Assembly (NCBI RefSeq): GCF_014262665.1
Contig: NZ_CP046883.1
Span: 496,001-560,000 of the forward strand
DNA: 64,000 nt
Direction: 5' to 3'
Origin: Corynebacterium anserum
Lineage (GTDB): Bacteria; Actinomycetota; Actinomycetes; Mycobacteriales; Mycobacteriaceae
This document shows, in pieces, positions 18,791 to 26,563 of this stretch (the first letter of the stretch is position 1; every line of letters begins with the position of its first letter). Both the position numbers and the translations under genes were made by a program. A model generated the notes under the pieces. The model worked only from the letters and a program-made list of their open reading frames with translations, made no database searches and was not told the origin of the DNA.

Positions 18791-20155
18791 ATGGCCGGTA
18801 GCATAACCTCGTCACATAATTCGCCTGATCCAGCAAATCAGTCTGTGAGTGAGCTAGAGCAGGGTGCCGCACGTGGTTCAGTGAGGGAAGCGAAAGAACC
18901 GATCTTCACCTTCACGTTCGTGATGGCATGGGTTATCAACTTCAGCCAGTACCTTATTCTCTACTTGCTGATCACTACGATGGCGCTTTATGCGGTGAAG
19001 GAATTTGCGGCGTCTAATGCGACCAGCGGACTAGCCTCTAGTGCTTTTGTTATCGGTGCGACTATTGCGCGCATGTTTGCGGGATATTTGGTGGATCGGT
19101 TGGGTAACCGTCTGATGATGCTGTGTGGAGTGATCGTTGCAGTCGTCTCTTGTGCGGCGTACATTCCAATACATTCCCTCGGCGTATTTATTGTTGTCCG
19201 AGGGGTTCACGGCATAGGCTATGCGGTGGTCAGTACGGCCACTATGGCCTTAGCTCAAGCCTTGATTCCTAGTGGGCGCCGCGCAGAAGGTACGGGTTAT
19301 TTCGCTCTGGGCTCCACTTTGGCAACTGCTGTTGGCCCAGCTTTGGGGTTGTGGATCGTTGGTTCTTTTTCATATTCGGTGCTGTTCGCTAGTGCGTTGG
19401 GTGCCTCCATCATTGGAGGTGTGTTGTCGCTGCTGGTAATGCGCGGCCAAAGTGCGGAGGTGGCGTCGGAGAAAGCAGAAGAAAAGCCTTCAGAGAGTAA
19501 CGGCGCCGGAGAAGACTACCCGGAGACTGAAAGAGAGCAGCATGATGAGCAGCGTGCTCAACCGAAGCTCACACTGCGCTCCATGATGCATCCGAATGTG
19601 GTGCCGATTGGCGTATTCATGTTGATCGTTGGCTGCTGCTACGCGGGAATCATCACGTACTTGAATTCATATGGTGAGGATCGGGATGTGGCATCGGGTG
19701 CGGGGTTGTTTTTCGTTGCCTACGCCGTGGTGATGATGCTTGGCCGTTTCTATCTTGGGCGTTTGCAGGATGAAAAGGGTGACAACATTGTTGTCTATAT
19801 GGGGCTTGTGAGCTTCGCTCTTGCCTTGGTTTTGCTGGGTGTAGCGCAGACGGATTGGCAGGTGATGCTTGCGGGTGCGCTGACCGGCTTGGGTTACGGT
19901 TCTTTGATGCCGGCGGCGCAGGCTATTTCGGTACGTCTGGTGCCTATGTCTGAGATGGGTACGGGTATTTCCACTCTGTTTCTCTTGCTGGATGTGGGAG
20001 TGGCGTTTGGGCCGATTGCGCTGGGGTATCTCGTTAGCGCCGTGGGCTTTGGGGTGATGTATGAGGTCCTCGCTGCAGTGGTTCTGCTTGCTGGAGTGTG
20101 GTACTTCTTCATTCACGGACGACGCCACCAACCGAAGCTAGGCATCGCTCACTAA
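18791..20155 (+). CDS. MFS efflux transporter
   Basis: 454 residues with about 12 transmembrane helices in two six-helix bundles, separated by a hydrophilic, Glu-rich loop of about 55 residues (QSAEVASEKAEEKPSESNGA begins it). The loop 2-3 motif GYLVDRLGNRLMMLCG matches the MFS signature, and RGVHGIGYAVVSTATMALAQ is typical of the AraJ/SetA-type drug or sugar efflux group. Substrate unknown. Probably co-regulated with the XRE-cupin gene just upstream. It is the last intact gene before the decayed island. Confidence 0.88.
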   Translation: MAGSITSSHNSPDPANQSVSELEQGAARGSVREAKEPIFTFTFVMAWVINFSQYLILYLLITTMALYAVKEFAASNATSGLASSAFVIGATIARMFAGYLVDRLGNRLMMLCGVIVAVVSCAAYIPIHSLGVFIVVRGVHGIGYAVVSTATMALAQALIPSGRRAEGTGYFALGSTLATAVGPALGLWIVGSFSYSVLFASALGASIIGGVLSLLVMRGQSAEVASEKAEEKPSESNGAGEDYPETEREQHDEQRAQPKLTLRSMMHPNVVPIGVFMLIVGCCYAGIITYLNSYGEDRDVASGAGLFFVAYAVVMMLGRFYLGRLQDEKGDNIVVYMGLVSFALALVLLGVAQTDWQVMLAGALTGLGYGSLMPAAQAISVRLVPMSEMGTGISTLFLLLDVGVAFGPIALGYLVSAVGFGVMYEVLAAVVLLAGVWYFFIHGRRHQPKLGIAH

Positions 20156-20235
20156 CGGCACGTGCTTCTTCATTCCGGCAACCTTTTGCTCTAGCGAGTC
20201 AGTAGTACCTTCAAAACACGAGGAAAGCGCTGCTC

Positions 20236-20475
20236 CTACAACGGTGCGGCGCGTATTTTATTGCGCACTAGTCCATTAGAACCGTAGGCAATCAGTATTT
20301 GCTTGGGTGGCATATCCACGCCCACGCCTCGCTATCGTCTGACGATCCCGCATCGGAGGGATCGACCATCTGCACCAGCTCTATGTCCAGTCTTGTAGGC
20401 ATGCCCATAAGCGTCGATAATCGCAGCATCAGTCATCCGCTCGGCCACGGTGTGTAGAGGGTGAACAATTTTCAC
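20236..20475 (-). pseudogene. Unrecognised degenerate reading frame
   Basis: In the gene-poor 20156-20599 stretch, one minus-strand frame stays open for 47 codons from GTG 20475 (including ERMTDAAIIDAYGHAYKTG), meets an in-frame TAG at 20332-20334, and continues 31 codons (including QILIAYGSNGLVRNKIR) to TAG 20236-20238. The protein-like composition on both sides of the stop suggests a dead gene. I cannot name the family. AAAGGAA lies too close upstream to act as a normal ribosome site. Confidence 0.3.
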
Positions 20476-20599
20476 TTCCTTTATTTAAAATCATTTTTAA
20501 TAACAATCCTGCAACAACACCGCCAGAAACTGGATTTTAGAGTTGAAACTTCCTAATCATGGATGATGACAATCGTTCACTCCGTGATTGGGGAAAACG

Positions 20600-20861
20600 A
20601 TGATCGACAAGAGAACTTTTTGGACAGGTAGCAAGCGTAGCTCTTTCAGGTCTGAGCATTGCTTTTGCATCTACATCGCCAGCAGTAGCCCAAGACCTCC
20701 CCACTTTGGAAAGTGTCCCGAACGACGAAATCACCGTGTTGCAAGGGTTCGATGGACCTACTCGAACAACATCCCCTGTAAAACAGCCTGGAGTTCAGGG
20801 GCGAAACGTAGAACTACAGCCAGGTGATGAAGGCCGAATCAACTTCGATTCTGTCTGTTAA
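20600..20861 (+). pseudogene. Frameshifted small secreted protein
   Basis: ATG 20600, preceded by GGGGAAA, reads MIDKRTFW and would leave the conserved frame. The other frame, open from 20604 to the TAA at 20859-20861, has a typical signal peptide core VALSGLSIAFASTSPAVAQD with an Ala-X-Ala cleavage site. It is followed by a mature chain of about 57 residues rich in Pro, Gly and Asp, ending FDSVC. One extra base in the ACTTTTTGG run (20615-20623) would join the two into a normal pre-protein. It is either a real frameshift or a homopolymer sequencing error. The next gene starts 9 bp later, so the two form a mini-operon. Function unknown. Confidence 0.6.
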
Positions 20862-20870
20862 AGATAAGAA

Positions 20871-21149
20871 GTGAGCAGATCAATGTCTAGTTTCACCAAT
20901 ACAAGGAATATCATCCGCTCTTTCGCCGCCGTGATTGCTGGCATTTGGGCTTATTTCCTCATCGTAGCGCCAATGATGTCTCAGCAAAACTATGTTGAAG
21001 TAGCCGTAGATAAGTCCCAAACTATCGGCATAGGTTTCACTGTCGCTGCACTAGTTGTTGGAACAGTCTGGGTCTTTTTAGTAAAAAGAAGTCTAACCAG
21101 TGAACACTGCAATATAAGTGAGTTTAAGGCCTCAAATCTTTTACTTTAA
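20871..21149 (+). CDS. Small two-helix membrane protein
   Basis: 92 residues from GTG 20871, or 88 from ATG 20883. Two hydrophobic helices (FAAVIAGIWAYFLIVAPMM and GIGFTVAALVVGTVWVFLV) flank a short polar loop with QQNYVEVAVDKSQ. A basic segment follows the second helix. I recognise no family. Evidence that it is expressed: the stop codon runs straight into a perfect terminator at 21150, and the frameshifted secreted-protein gene lies 9 bp upstream. Lower GC than the surrounding core genes suggests acquisition from elsewhere. Confidence 0.6.
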   Translation: MSRSMSSFTNTRNIIRSFAAVIAGIWAYFLIVAPMMSQQNYVEVAVDKSQTIGIGFTVAALVVGTVWVFLVKRSLTSEHCNISEFKASNLLL

Positions 21150-21182
21150 ATTGTTCCTCCAGGTTCTGGAGGAGCAATTTTT
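21150..21182 (+). terminator. Rho-independent terminator of the small membrane operon
   Basis: ATTGTTCCTCCAG (21150-21162) pairs with CTGGAGGAGCAAT (21166-21178), with one G-U pair and a 3-nt loop, followed by TTTTT. It starts at the base after the stop codon. Confidence 0.93.
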
Positions 21183-21258
21183 ATGCTCGACCAGTTCGCC
21201 AAAAGAAGCTATCACATAGGCAAAGAAAAATGTTCTTCTTGAAGTCGGATCTTTGTGC

Positions 21259-21462
21259 TCAGCGGTAGGAACCAAGTTGCAGAAATCGAACGAATAACAT
21301 TTCCGACACATTCAATGAAGCCAAGGCCACAACCAAGCAAGCTAAGGAGATCAGCTCAGAAAGATTGTCCGTATTTTCTTCCAAACGGGTCTCTCCAGCA
21401 GCTGTGCACTCGTTAAGACGCTTGGGCCAGAGAGCCTTAAAGCCTTCGAAATCACGGATCAT
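21259..21462 (-). CDS. Small hypothetical protein, possibly a fragment
   Basis: 67 residues with one hydrophobic stretch (LISLACLVVALASLNVSEML) after a charged N-terminus. No ribosome site precedes ATG 21462 and no family is recognised. It lies just downstream of the broken recombinase on the same strand. It may be a chance frame or a gene remnant. Confidence 0.25.
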   Translation of the reverse strand: MIRDFEGFKALWPKRLNECTAAGETRLEENTDNLSELISLACLVVALASLNVSEMLFVRFLQLGSYR

Positions 21463-21550
21463 GGTTGCGCGATCGGTTCGCTACATAGTCGGAGAGGCCA
21501 CTCCGGCACTTTATCTAGTGCATTAGTTGCGTCGCGTAGTTTCCATATGC

Positions 21551-21815
21551 TCATACCACTGAGGTACTTCCGGCTTGGGGTTCATTTAAAATTGAACGCT
21601 TAACGCGGCAAACCTCCAAGCAGTTCAAGCATGACCTTGGCAATCGGCGTGGAGTCATCCAAATAATCTTTGCTTCTTTGAAAACTTCATCGAGATGCCC
21701 TGACTCGTCAGGCAGCTGATGGCTTTATAAAGATCAATGAGAGATCGCGATAATCGATCCATAGAGGTGACAATAAACTGATCGCCTGGGCATACCCTAC
21801 TTTAAAAGTTAGCTA
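21551..21815 (-). pseudogene. Broken serine recombinase (resolvase/invertase family)
   Basis: On the minus strand, PGDQFIVTSMDRLSRSLIDL followed by YKAISCLTSQGISMKF matches the catalytic-domain core of Tn3-resolvase and Hin-type recombinases (the DRLaRs block and the L..G...F helix). The frame then shifts to DDSTPIAKVMLELLGG and shifts again to KRSILNEPQAG, which corresponds to the family's ERSxxxERxxxG helix end. Upstream, GTAGGGTATGCC reads VGYA in yet another frame, the usual N-terminal start, so the catalytic Ser region appears deleted. At least two frameshifts and an internal deletion make it dead. It marks a former transposon or invertible element. Confidence 0.8.
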
Positions 21816-21860
21816 TTACCTCGTTGACTACCTACACCACTCATCCTATATGACGAGCGT

Positions 21861-22357
21861 ATGGAAAAATCCACTAAAAAGATTTTGCTAACTGTAGGCT
21901 GGTTCGATCGGCTCTAGTGCAGGCATTTTTAGTCAGCTTCCTGAAGTCTCTATCGAATTTGTTGCCGCTAGCATCGGTTACGATCCGTAGCAGTAGTGGA
22001 ATTCCAGCGATAGTCAACATGGAATATTCGCAATTCTTTATTCCAGATATTATTTTAGTCACTGGAGGCAGCAGCGCTCGAAAAAATAGTGAAGGACAAA
22101 CCATTCCCTAATTGACTTGCCGGCAAAGGTCGGGATTCGCGGGTAGTCGATTCAGTTTGTACTGGCTTGGCAATTCTAGCGGCGGCGGGCCTCCTTGAAA
22201 ACACGACAGAAGCAATAAAATAGCTTTTAAATAGGCCACCTTTTTCGGAAAGAATGTTTATTGGGTAGGAAACGCTCGATGGGTAGAAGGCAATTGTGGA
22301 CGAACTTCTTTCGAGATTACAGTTGGCATGGGTATGGCCCACCCCCTAATCCAATAG
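21861..22357 (+). pseudogene. Decayed DJ-1/PfpI-family gene
   Basis: A recognisable but broken relative of the intact gene at 24745. In order: MEKSTKKILLTVGWFDR (frame of 21861); GIFSQLPEVSIEFVAASIGY (from 21922); PDIILVTGGSSARK (from 22043); VCTGLAILAAAGLLENTTEA (from 22155), which holds the nucleophile Cys; and NVYWVGNARWVEG then TVGMGMA (from 22244 to TAG 22355). Each piece lines up with the intact paralogue, but four frame changes and several stops separate them. It would have encoded a glutamine-amidotransferase-like protein of about 165-200 residues. Confidence 0.82.
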
Positions 22358-22426
22358 CTACTCGGGATAGAAGTAGCCCAACAGGTATCTACGATAGTCG
22401 AGTATATCCCTCATGAAAAAATAGTA

Positions 22427-22792
22427 CTATTGATACATTTGGCCGTATAGACTCAGCTGCTTGAATGTCGACGCATCTGAAGTAAAGAGACTATTGTATA
22501 TGGCGTGTTTATCATCATCAGTGTAAAAGCGCAGAAAATCAGCTCGGATCCGACGTGCTAAGGCGCCATTAGTGGCTATGTTATCCTCAATAACTACACA
22601 CCCATTATGACTGAAACCTCCTCGCTTAGGAATTTTAATACCGGATAGTTTAGTTTTACTTAGACTTCTAATTCTTGATGTATTAAAATTTAGTTTTCGC
22701 AACCAGTCACCCAAAACCGGAACACGTGAGCCATTACGAGAAGCCCAATTATCCAGGTCTATCGCGACAATATTGTCAGAGTTTAAGTTCAT
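22427..22792 (-). CDS. Hypothetical protein in the decayed island
   Basis: 121 residues, hydrophilic and without signal peptide or membrane segments. It begins MNLNSDNIVAIDLDNWASRN, has a basic middle (RIRSLSKTKLSGIKIPKRGG) and an aromatic C-terminus. Base composition is A/T-rich compared with core genes. No family recognised, and no Shine-Dalgarno upstream of ATG 22792. It could be a remnant of a larger gene. The 250 bp upstream (22793-23039) contain no supported gene, only a strong ribosome site at about 22945 followed by a six-codon frame. Confidence 0.35.
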   Translation of the reverse strand: MNLNSDNIVAIDLDNWASRNGSRVPVLGDWLRKLNFNTSRIRSLSKTKLSGIKIPKRGGFSHNGCVVIEDNIATNGALARRIRADFLRFYTDDDKHAIYNSLFTSDASTFKQLSLYGQMYQ

Positions 22793-23039
22793 CAGGGTTA
22801 TTGGCTATATGGAAGTCAATCATACCCAGCCTCTCGGTGGTGTTGTTCAACATCAATATGGTGTAGGGCGAGAGTTAAACGTCGTTCGCTTCCCTCTGGC
22901 TGGGCTAGGATTGCGCCCTCTAACCAGCGAATAGCCTTCTAGAAAGGAAAGAGGAGGATGAATTCTATCCCTGCTTGAGCGCTTCGATATTTTCGCCGGC
23001 CATGAGCTCTCCCCAACCCAGATGGCGAGGAGTACTCGA

Positions 23040-24367
23040 TTACTGTCGGGTTTTTAGAGTGACTATTGAGCCGTAGACCCCACGGTTGACGAGCATGCAG
23101 CGCACTCTGTCGGCGTACAGGCGCTTGAACCGCTGATCCATAACCTCCAGGTCTCTTTCCGGTAGCTGCCCGTTGGTCAGCACAAGCATCACGCGAGCCT
23201 CCGTCGATTCAAGGAATCGTGCAGCTGCGGCGGCGCGAGCAAGTGCGACAGGGCCGTGGCTGGATTGGCTGCCGTTGTCAGTTACTAGCGGTACTTGCCG
23301 AGGTGGAGTCGCGGGCCGGATGACCTCAATGCTCTCTCCGCCGAATCCCCAGGCAGAAACGGTTCCGCCGATGGTATTCACGGCGTGAGAAAGCGTCCAC
23401 ATGGTGGACTCCAGTGGCATCCCGGTAGGTAATTCTGCGCCCAATGGGAAGGCCCATGTAATCGTTGTTTCTTCCCTGACGTGTCACGTCCCCTTCGGGG
23501 TCAAGGATCGCCCATTCCCGCATCGTCGTTGCAGCACCGCAGCCGCGGCGTCACCGGGAAAAGAGTGCGCAAAGCGATTACATCGTCCTTCGAGTTCCAC
23601 TGGCACCGGTTCTTAGTGAGCAACACTTCCTTTCTCAACGAGGCAAGATCATCGTCTGACACGCTGCAGCTTTCTCGCAGCACATCCCAGCGAGCCATTA
23701 GGGCTCTCAATTGCTGGTCATAACCTGAAATCTCTGGCGCACCACACCAGAACGCCTCGACGTCGTTGTAGGAGGTCTCCCATATCTTCTGTAGCAGTCG
23801 TGGAATATCTCCAACAAGGCGGTCTTCGAGGATGCCTGCATGCCATCGCAAGCCCACAGCTACTGTCGCAGTAGCAAGCCAGTGCTCATCAGGGCTATCC
23901 AAACGAGCCGCCTTAGGCAGCAATGAGTACACGGGATGCCTAAACCAGCTCGTCAACAAACGCCGCGCCTGCGGAATGGCCCGAACCTAGCGCGTCTCGG
24001 CGTTGACCTGCGCTAAGACCTCACCGACAGGGCTTGCGGAGTCGGCTGATGCCAAGCGGCCATAAAACCGAAGTGGGGTCAACGTCGAGACAATAGCCAC
24101 GAATACCACGTGTTGGGCTAACCGCATGGATAACTCGGAAGTCCACCCCAGTGGCGCATCCTGCTCAGGATGAACCACCAACTCCGGATTGAACACAACC
24201 CGCTCATCGCCAGCCCACACGCCGAGAGTACAAAACGGCATCTTCGAAAAAGACACACGCTGACTACAGCCATAAGAAGACCGCAACATGTCCTCAACCG
24301 AGGAGGTAAAAATCCTCTCCCAACTCGGATGCAACAAAATCTCGCCAGGCTGAGCGCTCATGGCCAT
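23040..24367 (-). pseudogene. Broken VWA-domain (CoxE/DUF2201-type) protein gene
   Basis: ATG 24367, preceded by GAAAGGGA, opens a frame with a metallopeptidase-like N-terminal part (SKMPFCTLGVWAGDERVVFN). An in-frame TAG (23987-23989) interrupts it. The same frame then continues (HPVYSLLPKAARLDSPDEHW) until TGA 23501. The rest lies in other frames: REWAILDPEGDVTR, then TWAFPLGAELPTGMPLESTM, AWGFGGESIEVIRP and a VWA-like strand MLVLTNGQLPERD, ending at TAA 23040. One nonsense codon and two frameshifts inactivate it. Such proteins normally work beside a MoxR-type AAA ATPase; no ATPase gene is next to it. Confidence 0.65.
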
Positions 24368-24521
24368 AACGGGTCCCTTTCGCAGGTGTCAGAAACAATT
24401 TCCGCCATCGTCGGACATGGCCGCCGCCACCTAGCCAGATACGAAAGTGGCCATATGGCTAACTATTACCGATAGATTCTCTAATCACACCTACATTTCA
24501 CAGAAAGATTGAGACCAACCC

Positions 24522-24698
24522 ATGTTCCAGGTTTTCGGCTACGGCTACATACCGTCCTCTGATGGGTTCGACACCACCTCCCCCACGCGCGCCAACTTTA
24601 TGACCGACGACGGCCGGCACATTTAGGGAAGCGCTGGCGGCGTCGAAGACGAATTCACCGTCCTTCCCGACAAGCCCATAATTGGGGGATCGCGCTGA
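24522..24698 (+). pseudogene. Short frame interrupted by TAG
   Basis: ATG 24522 opens 34 codons (MFQVFGYGYIPSSDGFD, TRANFMTDDGR) to a TAG at 24624-24626, then the same frame runs 23 more codons (GSAGGVEDEFTVLPDKPIIG) to TGA 24696. Composition looks protein-like on both sides of the stop. No family recognised. Confidence 0.25.
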
Positions 24699-24744
24699 CC
24701 CTTGAGATGTGTCAATAGTCAACCATGATGCCTACCATGTGGAT

Positions 24745-25368
24745 ATGGGAGAGTTACCACTCAAGCGGCGCGTTGCGATCATAATTTTTGAGGGATTCGA
24801 AGTTCTTGATGTATTCGGCCCCATAGAGCTCTTCAGTAAGATTCCGGACGTAAGAATTGATCTTGTGGCCGAGCGAGCTGGTTCTGTTCGGAGCGCCCAA
24901 GGCGTTGAGGTCATTGCAGAATTAGGGTGTCATGATCTTGAAGATCCTGACATTATTCTGGTTCCGGGCGGTATCGGTGTTAGGAAGCTGGTCGGAGACA
25001 GTTCGTTCCTGTCTTGGCTATCGGATATTGGAGAACAATGTCAGATAGTGGCATCGGTCTGCACTGGATCAGCAGTCTTGGCGGCGGCAGGTCTTCTAGA
25101 GGGGCGTCGAGCTACTAGTAATAAGCTCGCCTTTAAGTGGGTTTCCTCACTGGGAAACGATATTACCTGGGAGCATCAAGCCCGATGGGTAGAAGACGGT
25201 AACCGATGGTCATCAGCCGGTGTTGCAGCCGGCATGGATATGACCGCCGCGCTGATTCGGTGCATTTTTGGTCAGAAAGCTTACATGGAAGTATCCAAGT
25301 GTGTCGAGTATCAACCACAAATTGATAGCACCATCGATCCTTTCGCGAGGCTCTACAGTCCAGACTAG
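24745..25368 (+). CDS. DJ-1/PfpI family (GATase1-like) protein
   Basis: A 207-residue class I glutamine-amidotransferase-like protein. It has VAIIIFEGFEVLDVFGPIEL at the N-terminus with the conserved acidic residue, DIILVPGGIG, and the nucleophile elbow ASVCTGSAVLAAAGLLEG. GVAAGMDMTAALI and QARWVEDG follow. This matches the isonitrile-hydratase / AraC-N-like branch of DJ-1. The biochemical role is uncertain: glyoxalase, hydratase or stress protein. ATG 24745 is chosen because upstream in-frame codons are not conserved; TACCAT six bases before it may be a leaderless -10. It is the only clearly intact gene of the decayed island and has a dead copy 2.4 kb upstream. Confidence 0.85.
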   Translation: MGELPLKRRVAIIIFEGFEVLDVFGPIELFSKIPDVRIDLVAERAGSVRSAQGVEVIAELGCHDLEDPDIILVPGGIGVRKLVGDSSFLSWLSDIGEQCQIVASVCTGSAVLAAAGLLEGRRATSNKLAFKWVSSLGNDITWEHQARWVEDGNRWSSAGVAAGMDMTAALIRCIFGQKAYMEVSKCVEYQPQIDSTIDPFARLYSPD

Positions 25369-25382
25369 ATAGGTCACCTTCG

Positions 25383-25927
25383 CTGGATCGGGAGGCGTAC
25401 GCCGATGCTGTCGCGCAGCTTTAGGAGGGGGATCTGCCTGCACCGTCGTTTTTCGGGTGGAAGCAACAGCCGGCGGAGCCACCCGAGCATCTCAGCGAAA
25501 TCTCGGATGCATTCGATTTCAATCCCCCCCAGTGTGCCCCGGAGGCGAACTGCATGCCAAGGTTGAGGATCTGATGCTGCATCGGGCCACGAAGTGGTCG
25601 GGAACGGAGATGGTACAGGCGGCATGGAATGCCAACGTTCGTATTGACATCACTGATGCGGACCGGGATAAGAACTATTTTGATGTCGATTCGTGGCTTG
25701 AACAGCGCGGTTTGGTGGAGTTTAAGCAGGGTGAGCGGATTGTTCGGATGACTCACAAGCATCTGCTGATCAACATGAAGGAAAAGTATGGGCTTTCTGA
25801 CGAGGGGCGGTTTTACATGCAGACGGTTGCTACGACGATTGCCCGAGGGTTCGCGGGTGCCTCGTCGACACTGATGGCGGTTGGTGGCACGAAATACAGC
25901 ACTCTGCGTGTCAAACTAACCTTCTGA
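25383..25927 (+). pseudogene. Unrecognised truncated gene
   Basis: Begins in frame with LDREAYADAVAQL, hits TAG 25422-25424, continues EGDLPAPSFFGWKQQPAEPP, then changes frame at a run of seven C (25524-25530) into GGELHAKVEDLMLHRATKWS, and runs to TGA 25925. The final 120 residues (including DVDSWLEQRGLVEFKQGERI and KHLLINMKEKYG) look like a genuine soluble domain with a winged-helix flavour, but I cannot name it. The 5' end directly abuts the DJ-1 stop, suggesting a deletion joined them. Confidence 0.5.
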
Positions 25928-26240
25928 GGCCGTGTCAACGACAATGCCTTGGATACTCTGGGAAGCCCAAGCGGCAAAGCTGCTTGCGACGGAAAAGCAA
26001 GGTGCTTAAAGTGCGCTTATCAGAAGAAAATCCTAGGCTAGAGCGCTACGGCGTCCAAAGAAGCGCCTCTGTAGGCTCCTCGTGCTAGGTTGGACAGTCG
26101 GTAAATGGCTGACTTCGAGATACGACCGAGAAGACCCGACTGGTCGGCTCGTCTCACAATAGGGATAGAAAGTGGGGGTACTGCACGAAAAACCCCGCAC
26201 CACCAGGCAAAATGCCAGGTAGAGCGAGGAAACAAAAAAG
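25928..26240. other. Stretch between island fragment and tRNA-Arg
   Basis: 313 bp without a gene. Near the tRNA, a hairpin ACC-A-GGCA/TGCC-A-GGT (about 26201-26220) is followed on the minus strand by GGGGTTTTT and could end the tRNA transcript. I found no second copy of the tRNA 3' end here. Confidence 0.4.
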
Positions 26241-26313
26241 CGCCCCAGAGAGGAATCGAACCTCCGACACCGGCTTTAGGAGAGCCGTGCTCTATCCACT
26301 GAGCTACTGGGGC
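26241..26313 (-). tRNA. tRNA-Arg (anticodon CCU)
   Basis: On the minus strand the acceptor stem GCCCCAG/CTGGGGC closes the cloverleaf. The D-arm is TAGCTCAGTGGATAGAGCA, the anticodon stem CGGCT/AGCCG holds loop CTCCTAA (anticodon CCT), and the T-arm carries GGTTCGATTCC. Length is 73 nt with a G discriminator; CCA is not encoded. It reads AGG codons. Its 3' end faces the decayed island, the side on which tRNA-targeting integrases insert DNA. Confidence 0.96.
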
Positions 26314-26432
26314 AACAAGCGACTGAGCATGAAACACGTAAGCCCATGCGGTCGCACTCACAAGATACTACTAGGTAGTCACTCAGTGATTGAAACCGGT
26401 AAAGGGGATGTGTTGCTGCTGACGTTCTTGGT

Positions 26433-26476
26433 GCAAAAGAAAAGCAGGTTCGCTCCGGCATCGGAGCGAACCTGCT
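26433..26476 (-). terminator. Rho-independent terminator of the mctC operon
   Basis: AGCAGGTTCGCTCCG (26443-26457) pairs perfectly with CGGAGCGAACCTGCT (26462-26476). On the minus strand it is followed by TTTTCTTTTG. It ends the symporter transcript about 90 bp after the stop. Confidence 0.93.
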
Positions 26477-26563
26477 GAACGCTATCACTGGAATGCGATC
26501 CTCCCGAGGGAATTCGCATGTCGTGTGAATAGGGGCGTTGATCCCGTTGAGCTAGTGCTTGGT

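Noticed and set aside
20156..26240. Duplicate attachment site matching the tRNA-Arg 3' end
   Set aside because: Only an 8-bp CCAGAGAG match near 21432 was seen, too short to call an att site.
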